DNA of 64,000 bases, taken from contig JAKZAP010000013.1 of the NCBI GenBank assembly GCA_023053575.1, positions 3,730,001 to 3,794,000 on the forward strand. Direction: 5' to 3'. This document shows, in pieces, positions 1 through 9,719 of the stretch (its first letter is position 1; each line of letters begins with the position of its first letter). The notes under the pieces were generated by a model. It had not been told where the DNA came from and did no database searches. It was given only the letters and a program-made list of their open reading frames with translations. The DNA comes from Branchinecta lynchi (taxonomy: Eukaryota; Arthropoda; Branchiopoda; Anostraca; Branchinectidae). The translations under genes and the position numbers were made by a program.

Positions 1-393
1 GGCGTATCCATGAAAAAAAAAAACAGAAGCGGAAAGGCGTGAAAACGAGCCAATTTTTCTCTTTAGACTTGTTTGTATATATTGAGCAACTTTTTACGTT
101 GTAGCTTCATAAAGACAATTCGCTGTGTTTTTAGAATCTATAAGAACGGTGTCTCCGCAGTGGAAAGTCGTAACTGTCATACAGGGGCATAATTTTACAT
201 TTTCTTATCTTTACGTCATGCAATCTATTTTCTTAATTTAATGAATTCATATGCAACATGCAACCTGTCAGTTTTAGGTACATACACGTTGGAAGATGGT
301 GCTGGAAACGCAATAGAGAATCCCAGTCCCGCCCGAACCATTAGGTTCCATTGCCCACGCAACTCTGGCGGAATGCCAATGGACGCCCAATAC
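1..393. other. no supported feature
   Basis: This is AT-rich DNA with no conserved reading frame and no inverted repeat that I could recognise. It ends where the first copy of the GTTGCGTTTT-ended element begins. Confidence 0.4.
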
Positions 394-738
394 TTGTTGC
401 GTTTTTGATCCGAATTCTCCTTGCGATTCTCCTCGCAATTTTTGGACTATTCAGATGAAGCGAATTCTTCTGTTCTTGCGTTTTTCTCAGAATCGAGAAC
501 GGAGAAAGCCTCGCGATTCTGCCGAATCGAGAAGTTGCTCCGATGGTGAATTCTCGATTCTCCTCTCTGATTGGTCAACAGAGTGCGGGTGTTCAATATA
601 CATAAACACGTATACCGGGTTACGGATGAGCTGCCAAATTAGTGCTTTTGTCAAAAGCGAGAATGGAGAAGCCAGAGGACCAAAAACGGTAATTTGTACA
701 AGAATTCAGAAGCAAGAATTCAGAACGGAGAATTAGGA
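394..738 (+). mobile_element. MITE-like element, family D copy 1 (GAATTC/GATTC-rich)
   Basis: It starts with TTGTTGCGTTTTTGATCC and is filled with variants of GAATTCTCGATTC. It is closely similar to 2011-2353 and to the two halves at 29402-30102. The far terminus is missing: after AGAACGGAGAATTAGG the sequence passes directly into a family A repeat. Short reading frames here are low-complexity translations and not genes. Confidence 0.6.
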
Positions 739-740
739 TA

Positions 741-1508
741 ACAAGAGCTACGAGCTCATATGGCACTTGTTACGAGTAGGCACGGCTCGGTTATGTCAAT
801 GGTATATCTAGTGTTTGCTATGTGTCTTCCCACCAAGTTTCATCTCAATCCCTCCACTCATAGCGTTTTCCAATATTTCCGGTTGCCCCCTCCAGCTCCC
901 CCCAAAAGTCACCGGATCCGGTCCGGATTTTAAGTGGGTCGTCTGAGGCATGAGGTCTTTCCAAATATCAAGTTTCATCGAGATCCGGTCACCCGTTCAA
1001 AAGTTATAAATACCTCAAGATTCCGGATTCCCCCTCCCTCCACTCCCCGAATCGGCTCGGTCATGTTAATGATGTATCTAGTGTTTGCTAGGTGTCTTCC
1101 CACCAAGTTTCATCTCGATCCCTCCACTCATAGCGTTTCCCAAGATTTCCGGTTGCCCCTCCAGCCCCCCCCCCAAAAAAGTCACTGGATCCGGTCCAGA
1201 TTTTAAGTGGGTTGTCTGAGGCATGAGGTTTTTCCAAATATTAAGTTTCATCGAGATCCGATCACCCATTCAAAAGTAATAAATACCTCAAGATTCCGGA
1301 TTCCCCCTCCCTCCACTCCCCCCACGGTGCTCGGATGGGGGAAGTGACTATTTTCAACTTAATCATTTGGGGTCCCTGATACGCCTGCCAAGTTTTTATC
1401 GTCCTAGCTTATGTGGAAGTGCCCGAACTAGCAAAACCTGGACAGACCGACGGACGGACAGAAATTGCGATCGCTATATGGCACTTGGCCGAAGGGCAAG
1501 TGCCATAA
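741..1508. repeat. dispersed repeat family A, copy 1
   Basis: This family recurs at about 5.6, 13.2, 14.6, 20.5, 21.2, 39.6, 44.3-46.7 and 48.5-49.8 kb. Its ends are hairpin-like: CATATGGCACTTG on one side and GCCGAAGGGCAAGTGCCATA on the other. The interior repeats modules such as AAACTTGG, CCGGATCCGGT and CCTAGCTTATGTGGAAGTG, plus a tract of TCCGTCCGTCGG type and runs of G or C. No reading frame in it resembles a protein. Confidence 0.65.
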
Positions 1509-1691
1509 AAAACGCAACTACTGAATGCAAGAGAAACATAATATTCGCATTAAAACTTTACTGTAACCTTTCACGAACGTCCACGTCAAGGTAAGTTGTA
1601 CAACCGACTGTAGAAAAATTTCAATCTAGAATTCTTGTATGGCGACTTTCTCCCTGCAGCCTTGCTAGATTTGCACTCAGCTACGATCAAT

Positions 1692-1848
1692 TTAGATGAT
1701 AATTCTGATGTTATTGGCTCTTAGTTCCTCGTCGGATGGCAGCTTGATCTTAGCTGGTTCTGCGTAGTCAGGATCAACCAAAGGTAGACCAAGACCTTCT
1801 CTCCTGTTTAGCTCAATGTAAGCTTCTTGGTGTGCCCACCGGTCCAAG
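1692..1848 (-). CDS. NDUFB11: NDUFB11 terminal coding exon
   Basis: It follows the acceptor TTTTTTCTTATAG. After the split Ser codon it encodes LDRWAHQEAYIELNRREG, then GLPLVDPDYAEPAKIKLPSD, and ends at TAA (1694-1692). This block is the most diagnostic part of the family. No clear AATAAA was seen immediately downstream. Confidence 0.88.
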
Positions 1849-4800
1849 CTATAAGAAAAATCAAGAAAAAATGTGTACAACTGTGAGTCTGCATAAGTTC
1901 TAGAATTCAAACTTGCGCCACGGTTTTCTCCCGCGTGACAATACCCAGGCCCTGTAACACGTCACTTGTTGGTTTTTTATTGGCTCCTTAGCGGACATGG
2001 GACAAACAGTAGTTGCGTTTTGATCCGAATTCTCCTCACAATTCTCCTATTTCAGATGAAGCGAATTCTCCTTTTCTTGAGTTTTTCAGAATTGAGAACG
2101 GGGAAAGCCTCGCGATTCTGTAGAATCGATGAGTTGCTCCGATGGTGAATTCTCGATTCTCCTCTCTCTGTTCTCCTCCCTGATTGGTCAACAGAGTGTG
2201 GGTGTTCAATATGCATAAACAGAGCTGCCAAATTAGTGTGCTTGTGAAAAGCGAGAATGGAGAAGCCAGAGGAGCAAAAACGGTAATTTGTACGAGAATC
2301 GAGAATTCAGAAGCGAGAAAGAAGAACTGAGAATTCAGATAAAAGACGCAACTAATAACAGAGGACAAAAGTTATGATAAGAACATATACGTAGGTGTCC
2401 GGGGGTTTAGGGATCGTAGTTGAGGTAATCCCTATGAATTCGTAAAGTTTACCTTTAAATCTGTTAGCATGAGAAACCTCGAAGCCGTCGAGGCACTTCG
2501 TTCAAACAAGTAAAGGGTATAGGTCAGTCTAACAGAAACCCATGATTGTTGCATACCCTATGCCTAGCGCTGAATACACTGTGTCAAATGCTGGATACTC
2601 TAACCCAACAGAACATTGATGATTTGAGTGAAGCTAAGAAATCAACCTACCAGAATCCACCTATAGTGGGGTAAGTCAGGGTTAGGTTACCAGCCGGTAT
2701 CCAGCGTTTGGCATAGGGTGTCCAGCATTTGCCATAGGTCATAAAATCAGGCTTGTGGTTGAGTGGTATAGGTCAAGTCCTAAGTCGGGCGCGGTAGCCC
2801 TATATATAGAATATGGAAGTTCGTACAATTCAAGTTTTTTTTAGTAACGAGACCTTCCTCTTCCGGAACATTTTTTTACCTTTTAAGGGTGCCGATAGTG
2901 AAGAGAGCAGGCAAGTTAAAGCACAACTCTTACTAGAAATGCCCTATTCGGCATGAAATGGATCGGAAGGAACGTGTTTCAAATATGCCATTACATTCCA
3001 CCTGAATTTAGGGATTTTCTTGTCAGCGCTTGTCGAATTCTTCCAGCCTTCCTGCTCTGCGACGCGGTGGCTGGGAGCAAAACATTTTAAAACTGAACGC
3101 GCCGTGGTTAAAAAGACGGAAATTAAGCAAATAAATAATGTAAAAAACAGAAGATTCTGGTGTCCTTATGTGTGAAAGAGTTGTCAGTGGACGTTCAAGT
3201 TTCAAACTTTACGTTGCTTGAAGGGCAAAACTCGGCACGGCCAAAAAAGCGCTAAAAATTCATAGGCACAAAATGAAACAATGGAGAAAGGTGGGGATTT
3301 TAGAAGCTTATAATTCCATGAGGGAGCTATGTCACAAAAGGCAGAATAAGCAAGAGAGGTCCTTTAAGTCGATCAATCTGATCTTTTTTCCTGGGTTCTT
3401 TAATCGGGTTCTTTATCAGATGTTTGGATTTTCGACTTGGGATTTGAAGACACGTAAAACTGATCTACCAGCTTCATTTTCCTTCTGGAAAAGATGAAAT
3501 CTGGTAGTTCTATCAATGTGTTTGCCGGGTTGTTCGTGTGGCAAAAGGAATATAAAACCAAAATGCGAACCGGAAATTTCGGAACGAACAAAATCCTGTT
3601 AGAAAACTTAGAAGGGTGAACAGAGACATAAAGAACATGCTGAATCAGGTTATTTTATGAGTCGTCGACCCGTACTGATAACACAGCAATAACCTAGTTC
3701 CGACCTAACAATAAAGACATAAAAGAATTATCTAATGAACCTGAGTAATGGGTGATTTAAGGATACAACAACATTGTACCGGGTCCGGCAAAGACCGGAA
3801 GTCCACAAGTCTTGATGGTCTTGATACCAATTCCAACACAGATTCCCCTTTCGGATCAGCGAAAAGATACTGAGCGTGTCCGAAAGCTTCGAAACGCTGA
3901 ATTAACTCAGCATTTCGCTTTCGGACTCAACTTTCGCTCAATTAATGCAGCATTAATTCAGCATAAAATTCATCGACAAATTCAGCAAGAATGCTAAAAT
4001 TTATGCTGAATTTTCAAGAAGAAACAACTGACAATTTGGCAAACATTCCAAATTCTAAGACAACTGGCGATCATGGCCAACGAAGAAAGGAAAGATAAGA
4101 AGGTTGGATATCTGTAGCTGGTCCATTTTGTCAGCTTTATACAGCTAATTCTTTTTTCTTCTTCTTCTTCCTGACTTAAATTTTGGAATTCTAGAAGTGT
4201 CAGAGAAGAAAAAAAGGTAACAGCTTTCGGTCAAAAAAGAAAAGAAAATGCAGCATTGATGCAGCATTTACAGCACCAAAAAGCTTTCGGACACGTTCAC
4301 TACTGCTGTGCAAGCGCAAATCCGATATGCTCGGAGGATACTTTTACCCTGTAAACCCTTGGCAGGTTCCAGTCGCGATTCTAAGGTTATGGTCACAATG
4401 CTTTATCGATCCCTGATTCAACATAAACTGCTTACCTAACGTCAGGTCGATTGTAGTATATAATAGGATAAACCACAAGCGCCAAGGTGAAACTCACAAA
4501 GAAATATGTGTGGCCAAGAGTTTGGTCATAAAATCGATTTTCATCGAAGCCCCAGGAATAGTAGCCCTGCAAAACAAAAACGAATTAGTCAGTCTGCTCA
4601 TTTGCATTCAACTAATTCATATTTTACGATGCAAAACGGATACGTCAGCTACGTTTTATTAGAGCTATATTTCAAGGGTCCTCTTTCGCTCAAGCGAGAT
4701 ATAGCTCTAATAAAATGTAGCTGACGTATCCCTTTTGCATCGTCAAATATGATTCGCAGACACCTTGGGCTGAAGCAATATCTAATTCAGACCTTCACCT

Positions 4801-7659
4801 GCAAAAGGGGAACTGACTGGACTGGACTGAAATTCAAATCGACAGCTCGATATTCCAGAGGTACCTAGGATAAATACACTGAGCTTTCAATAATGTAGCA
4901 AATGCACGAGATAAAAAAATAAACATTTAAAAGAAGAAAAAAAAAGGGACTAATCGGGTCTAAAAAATCTTCTTCCTAGATGGAGTGCGGAGAAATGGTC
5001 AAGAGACCGTCACTCACAAATAATCAAGCAACCAGAACCTATGCCTTCATATCCCCCCCCCCCCTTCATATCACTGAGGGATGGAGGAGTAGCCACAAAA
5101 AGTACGAAATCTGATTTCTTAGTTTTTAAATAATATAAAAATAAATTAAATTACGGAAAAAAAAAAAAAAACAGAACCATCAACCTCCAACTTCGTTTTG
5201 CACTTCCTCGTTTATCATTATCTTTCCTCGGTGGTGAGGGTATGTTCGGGTTTCTTCCCGGAACCCCACTTTTCTAGACTATAGCTGCTGCCCCAAAAAG
5301 TGATGCATTAAATGATAAAGGGAATGGCTGAAAAGGTCGAGCTCTTCAATAATCTACAGAGAATGGCAGCGCAACCAGTTCCTAAGATCCAACCCACTCG
5401 GGCAATTCATGCGCGGTACGAAAGAAGTTTTTTCAACCTTTGTGAGTTTTTTCAACGCGAAATTTTAAATTCTTTTCCTCTTTTTTTATATCAATTATTG
5501 AATTTTAGAGCTTTAATCTGTTGCAACTCTTGTTCTTGTGTAATTACTGAATATTTGACTAAGTAGAAGCGCAATTGTATATAGTTACGTTTGACGAGAG
5601 AACAAATATTCGGTTTTTATTGCACTTGCCTTCCGGCCAAGTGCCATATACCGATCACTTTTCCGTCGGTCGGTCGGTCGGTTAGTCCGGTGTTTGCGAG
5701 TTAGGGTACTTCCAGATAAGCTAGGACGATGAAACTTGGGAGGCGCATGAGGGACACGACCAAACTAAGCTGAAAATAGTCACTTGCCCGATCCGACCAT
5801 CGTGGGGGGAGGGAGGGGAGCCGGAATCCGGAATTTAGTGGCATGCATAACTTTCGAACGGGTTATCGGATCTTAATGAAAATTGGTATTTGGAAAAACA
5901 TCATGTCTCAGATGTCCCATTTCAAGTTCGGACCGAATCCGATGAATGTGGGGGGGGGGAGGGGGGACCGGAAATCATGTGACACGCTTAGAGTGGAAGG
6001 ATCGGGATGAAACTTGGTGAAAAGGAACAAGCACTAGCCCTAGGTACATCATTGACAGAACCGGACGGGATTCATGCACTGTGGCGGGAGTTGGAGAGGG
6101 GGGTGGGCAGAATTCCGGTGATACGGAGTTAAGTTACTTCCAGGTGGGTTAGGACAGTGAAACTTGGCAAGCATACCAGGGACCCAACCAAAATAACATG
6201 GAAAAAGTCACTTCCCCGATCCGACCACCGTGGGGGGAGTGGAGGGAAGGGGAATCCGAAATCTAGAGGTACGTATAACTTTTTAACAGGTGATCGGATC
6301 TTAATGAAACTTGATATTTGGAAAGACCTCGTGTCTCGAATGTCCCACGTGAAGTTTGAACCGGATCCGATTATTGTGTGGGGGGGGATTCAGAGGGGGG
6401 AGCCGTAAATCTTGTGACACACTTAGAGTGGAGCGATTGGAATGAAAATTGGTGGGAAGAACAAGCATAAGCCCTAGATTCATCAATGACAGAACTGGAT
6501 CTGATTCGAACACTGTGGGGTGAGTTAGATAGGGGGGGGGGGGGGGGAGGGGGCTCCGGAATTCCGGTGATCACGAGTTAAGGTACTTCGAGATGTGCTA
6601 GGACCATGAAACTTGGCTTAAACATTAGAGACTTGACATGATTAGATCATTTTTGCCTCAAGCGGGGCTTTGCTTACAACTGAATTTCTTGAAGTACAAA
6701 TGATACTTTTGAGTAAACCATACATTTAATTCAACCGATGAGCTCATCATCATTTTTGATTCAAGAGTCTTTATTACAGACGAATTTCTAGCGCCCCTAA
6801 AGTGCGCATCATCACAGCCAAATGCATTACCAAACGATACGTTCTTGTGATTTCCAAGGGTTTTGTCTCAAGGATTTTGCTTACAAATAATCCCAACAGA
6901 CCGACGAACTTAAGAATTCCTACTTTCACCCTCTGACCCAGCCTTGCATGGGTCATATGAGCTTCCAGCTCTTGTTTGTTAAAGCACAGATCTTACTAGA
7001 AATGATCTTTTCACTATAAAATGGATCAGAAAAAATGTTTTCGAAAATACCATTACTTTCCACCTGAAACTGGCGAATCTCTTGTTAGCGCTTATCGATT
7101 ATATCCAGCCTACCTGCCTTCAGACGCGGCGGCTGGGGGCAAAAGACTTGAAAACTGAACATGCCTTGGTTAAAAAGTGGGAAAACTAAGCAAATAAAAG
7201 TAGTAATACACAGAAGATTATCACATCGTTATGTGCGAAAGAGTTGTCAGCGGAAAATGAAGATTTAGGTAAACTTTCCGTTGGGTGACGGGAAAACTCG
7301 GCATGGACGAAAAAGCGCTAAAATTCGTAGTTACGAAACGAAACAATGTAGAAAGATGTTAGAACCTTATAATTCCATATGGGAGCTATGTGTATTATAA
7401 AAGGCAGAATAAGCAAGAGGGGTCCTTTAAAACAGCAAGGAATGTTTTTCGAACAATAAAGATTGATTGACAGATTGATACTCACCTTTTCATCATCATC
7501 TTTCTTTTCTTCTTGCTTTTCCTGTGAAGCTATTGGCTTAGCCACAGAAACTGCTGCATCTCGCCTGACCAATGTGGTTGATAGGGGAGCTTTCCGCAAA
7601 CACGCTGAGACAGGAGAGTAAATTCTGCTAACTCTGCTGACTAGACGAGGAAGAACCAT
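1692..7659 (-). CDS. NDUFB11: NADH dehydrogenase [ubiquinone] 1 beta subcomplex subunit 11 (NP15.6/ESSS), three coding exons
   Basis: The product is an accessory subunit of complex I in the inner mitochondrial membrane, needed for assembly of the membrane arm. It is not catalytic. Joining 7659-7486, 4566-4436 and 1848-1692 gives 153 codons plus a stop, the usual length of this family. Residues 1-40 are basic and Ser/Ala-rich, like a mitochondrial presequence. An acidic/lysine linker follows, then WGFDENRFYD, then one hydrophobic segment (about residues 79-96), then the family's C-terminal block with the pattern W-x2-(R/Q)-E-A and GLPLVDPDYAEPAKIKLPSDEE. The protein ends in III, as I recall for the insect orthologue. 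All introns are GT-AG, phase 0 then phase 2. Introns of about 2.9 and 2.6 kb are filled with repeats. Identification is from remembered family features, without a search. Confidence 0.88.
2011..2353 (+). mobile_element. MITE, family D copy 2, complete (343 bp, TA-flanked)
   Basis: It begins AGTTGCGTTTTGATCC and ends AAAAGACGCAACT, an imperfect terminal inverted repeat. Read as TA/GTTGCG...CGCAAC/TA, a TA target duplication fits, as for Tc1/mariner-type MITEs. The interior is almost entirely variants of GAATTCTCGATTCTC and their complements. It lies in the large NDUFB11 region, downstream of exon 2. Confidence 0.7.
2540..2765. repeat. dispersed repeat with ATCCAGCGTTTGGCATAGG motif
   Basis: The variants GCATACCCTATGCC, GGTATCCAGCGTTTGGCATA and CAGCATTTGCCATAGG recur within about 220 bp. 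Related sequence is found at 52680-52800 (inverted) and near 23630-23690. No coding potential is seen. Confidence 0.45.
2910..3330. repeat. dispersed repeat family G, copy 1
   Basis: This stretch is strongly similar, in the same orientation, to 6976-7440. Shared blocks include CTTACTAGAAATG, TTCCACCTGAA, GACGCGGYGGCTGGGRGC and AAAACTGAAC. The two copies flank the NDUFB11 introns. The short reading frames in it are not conserved between the copies. Confidence 0.6.
3330..3870. other. intronic DNA without recognised feature
   Basis: This part of NDUFB11 intron 2 continues the family G similarity weakly to about 3400. After that it shows no repeat or coding signal that I can support. Confidence 0.3.
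3872..4298. mobile_element. MITE with TIR GAGCGTGTCCGAAAGC and 3-bp TSD ACT (427 bp)
   Basis: The left end is ACT/GAGCGTGTCCGAAAGC and the right end is GCTTTCGGACACGTTC/ACT, giving an inverted repeat and a 3-bp direct repeat. The interior repeats GCAGCATT and ATGCTGAATT. The terminal GAGCGTGTYC resembles the elements at 9411, 37325 and 50178, which also have 3-bp duplications, as in PIF/Harbinger-type elements. It sits inside NDUFB11 intron 2, 137 bp beyond exon 2. Confidence 0.7.
4436..4566 (-). CDS. NDUFB11: NDUFB11 coding exon 2 (transmembrane segment)
   Basis: The exon is 131 bp. The acceptor TTTTGTTTTGCAG is followed by GGCTACTATTCC, and the donor is GTTAG/GTAAGC. It encodes GYYSWGFDENRFYD and then a hydrophobic stretch, YFFVSFTLALVVYPIIYY. 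The final two bases, AG, pair with the first base C of exon 3 to make Ser. It has no ATG, so a simple reading-frame scan misses it; it was found by looking for the missing middle of the protein. Confidence 0.85.
4619..4752. repeat. 134-bp hairpin sharing the GATACGTCAGCTACG end of family B
   Basis: The left arm (4619-4670) and right arm (4700-4752) are near-perfect inverted copies containing GATACGTCAGCTACGTTTTA and TAGAGCTATAT, with a loop of about 28 bases. The GATACGTCAGCTACG block is also the terminus of family B palindromes elsewhere. The hairpin ends about 53 bp upstream of NDUFB11 exon 2, in intron 1. Confidence 0.7.
5004..5066. repeat. short dispersed repeat duplicated at 10816-10872
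   Basis: The segment beginning AGACCGTCACTCACAAA and ending CCTTCATATCCC is nearly identical at 10.8 kb. It may be an end of a larger element. It is followed here by a run of C. Confidence 0.45.
5625..6660. repeat. dispersed repeat family A, copy 2 (long)
   Basis: It starts with TTGCACTTGCCTTCCGGCCAAGTGCCATATACCGATCAC, given here only as a description of the hairpin end. It repeats the module GATGAAACTTGG ... CCGATCCGACCATCGTGGGG ... GGAATCCGGAAT at least three times. It holds several runs of 8 to 14 G. It is non-coding, and lies inside NDUFB11 intron 1. Confidence 0.65.
6660..6975. repeat. family A distal module (CTTAAAGTGCGCATC type)
   Basis: It contains GAATTTCTAGCGCCCCTAAAG, TGCGCATCATCACAGCC and CAAACGATACGTTC. 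The same modules recur at 42860-43030 and 43500-43870. It ends with CATATGAGCTTCCAGCTCTTGTT, the same end seen near 49800. Confidence 0.5.
6976..7440. repeat. dispersed repeat family G, copy 2
   Basis: This is a direct copy of 2910-3330 with moderate divergence. It lies immediately downstream of NDUFB11 exon 1, in intron 1. Confidence 0.6.
7486..7659 (-). CDS. NDUFB11: NDUFB11 coding exon 1 (presequence and linker)
   Basis: This exon has 58 codons, from ATG at 7659 to the donor AAAAG/GTGAGT (phase 0). The N-terminus begins MVLPRLVSRVSR, with several Arg and no acidic residue before residue 34, as expected for mitochondrial import. The exon ends in a DDDEK run. The start is the first ATG after an upstream splice acceptor (CAG/GAACTC at 7673/7672). 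Confidence 0.85.
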
Positions 7660-7672
7660 TTCAAGAGAGTTC

Positions 7673-7800
7673 CTGAAAAAAAATTGTGAAAAGCAGGCAG
7701 TACTTCCAACTTTGATATATTGTACTTACAAGATATCAGGGAGAAACAAATGTGTAGCATAAAGATTTACTTATCGGTCTAGTGGGTCCTTCATTACCTA
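7673..7800 (-). other. NDUFB11: probable 57-bp 5' UTR intron and first non-coding exon of NDUFB11
   Basis: Just upstream of the ATG lies a good acceptor (pyrimidine tract then CAG at 7673). Further upstream is a consensus donor, ATATCTT/GTAAGT, with its last exon base at 7730. They define a 57-bp intron in the 5' UTR. The transcription start was not located; no TATA box is evident in the upstream 150 bases. Confidence 0.5.
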
Positions 7801-7929
7801 GGTTTCACCTGGAAATAGCTTCTCCCATGTTCCCCATTGGTTGAGGACCGATGAGGACCTTGAAAATAAATATGAGCAAGAACTCGAGTACTCTCTTAGA
7901 TTCAGAGCCAGGTTTGGGCGTAATAGTTT

Positions 7930-9375
7930 GTACGTCAAAAATCCTGGCCGCCCTTAAGAAGTTAAAAAAAGTACCCAAGAGGTACTGACAGTCTTTGTGG
8001 TATGCACCTTGTTTCCGGTAGTGAACTTCTGATTAACCATCTATCTTTGCTATACCAGATGATCTTTAATTCAGGCATAGTGCCCGATGTTTTCGGCGTT
8101 GGTATTGTTAGCCCGGTCTTAAAAAAGGCAAACCGGAAAATGAATCCGCATCATATCGGCCTATAACAGTGTCGCCTGTACTTTGCAAATTAATGGAGCT
8201 TTTAGTGATTGACGATTTTAAGAATGTATGTAGTACACCTGACAACCAATTTGGGTTCAAGAAAGATCTCAGTAGGGAGCATGTGCAAATTATACTTGCT
8301 AACGTGTTGATTGATTGCCATAATTTTGGGGAAAAACTGGCTATCGCTAGCCACGATGTTCGGCGAGCTTTTGATTCTGGGATCCACGCACAACTGCTAC
8401 TGAGCGGTTTAAAGCGCGGTGTTAATGCCTCGGTAATTGTTACTTATCGAAATATGTATCGGAAGCTAAGGGTAAAGATTAAATTACCAACGTACGTCGG
8501 ACCTTGCCCGTTGAAAAAGGCATACGCCAGGGTGATATTTCTTCCCCTCTTATTTATAATAACACTGTAGTTGAAGCACAAAGACCTGTAAGAATGAGTT
8601 CTGTGTATGAAAGTATGGACTTGTCGCTATTAAATTACGCAGATGATGTTTTGAACTTGAGCCGGTCGGTTGCGTATGTTGAAGGAAATTTTCGGGTTCT
8701 TAGTGAAGAATATGAGTGTCTTGGTTTATCATTTAACCCGAATAAGAGCGAGGTTGTCTTCTTCAACCAAAAGCCTGATACAGAGACAAGTGATATATGC
8801 TTCGGGGATCACATTCTTCAACCTTCACCTTCGATTGTGTACCTTGGTCTGCCTATTGGGTCGCATATGAAAACAACGCGTTCTTGTCTTGTATCGTTTT
8901 TTTGCGGAAAAAGCTAGAAAAGCATACGGCATACTCATTACTTCGAAGCGTCGTTACAATAGACACATACTGGCCCGGCTATATTCCGCATTCGCTATGC
9001 CGCACATAGTAGCGCTGCCGTCATGCAGGTCACTACTGACTATGAAAGATAAAAAATGCATTCTTTCCACATTTTATAGGTATTACAAATATCTTCTAGG
9101 ACTACCTCCGTGGGACCGTAATTCTAGACTGTCGGCAAAGTATAATGTCATCGATCCCTTTATTGCAGTATCTGAGCGAATTGCAGGTTTTATTCGATAG
9201 CTTGACGTTAGACATACTTTGTATAGGGCTATGTTGCCCATGTGAAAATAAGAGTATCAAAATATATGTGTTACATGTTGTGTCTTCTTGTCTTTTTTTT
9301 TCCTTTCTTTTCTTTCATACTACATTTCTGACTTTGTGTCTTGAAAATGGGAAATAAATTTCATTCAATCATTCA
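7930..9375 (+). pseudogene. 5'-truncated, frameshifted non-LTR retrotransposon (LINE) reverse transcriptase, ATTC tail
   Basis: Three reading frames in succession (about 8050-8500, 8504-8917, 8889-9200) match the intact LINE frame at 40814-42274 block by block. Shared blocks are YRPITVSP, NQFGFKK, RAFDSGIHA, KGIRQG, NYADDVLN, YLGLPIG and LLGLPPWDRN. Frame changes near 8140, 8505 and 8890 and the missing N-terminal part make it inactive. The catalytic YADD box is still readable. The 3' end is AAATGGGAAATAAATTTC, then an imperfect ATTC repeat (9361-9375). It lies outside the NDUFB11 gene on its upstream side. Confidence 0.85.
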
Positions 9376-9410
9376 AATAACCAATTAGCCTACCACAGAA
9401 GGGACATTAT

Positions 9411-9717
9411 GAGCGTGTTCCACCCTACTTACCGTAGTTACTACGCATGACGTCACGATTCTGGCTTTTTGCCGTCAAGGCTGGAACGATTTTTCTATTT
9501 TCCAGCAGAATCTCACGCCAGGGGCAAATCCGACCAATCACGTTACGGAGATGCGTGGTTACTACGCTTACTACGCTCCCGAGCATGGTAAGCAAATAGT
9601 AAGTAACTATTAGTTACTATTCCGACAAGATTGGAACGGTCAGCGTAGTAACTTTTCGTGAGGATGGAACGGAAATAGTAACTAATAGTAATATTGTTAG
9701 AAGGGTGGAACACACTC
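9411..9717. mobile_element. MITE family F copy 1, TSD TAT (307 bp)
   Basis: The ends are TAT/GAGCGTGTTCCACCC and GGGTGGAACACACTC/TAT. The interior carries imperfect repeats of AGTAACTAATAGTAACTATT and TTACTACGC. Two other copies (37325-37629 and 50178-50502) have the same termini and different A/T-only 3-bp duplications, as expected for PIF/Harbinger-like insertion. It has no coding capacity. Confidence 0.8.
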
Positions 9718-9719
9718 TA

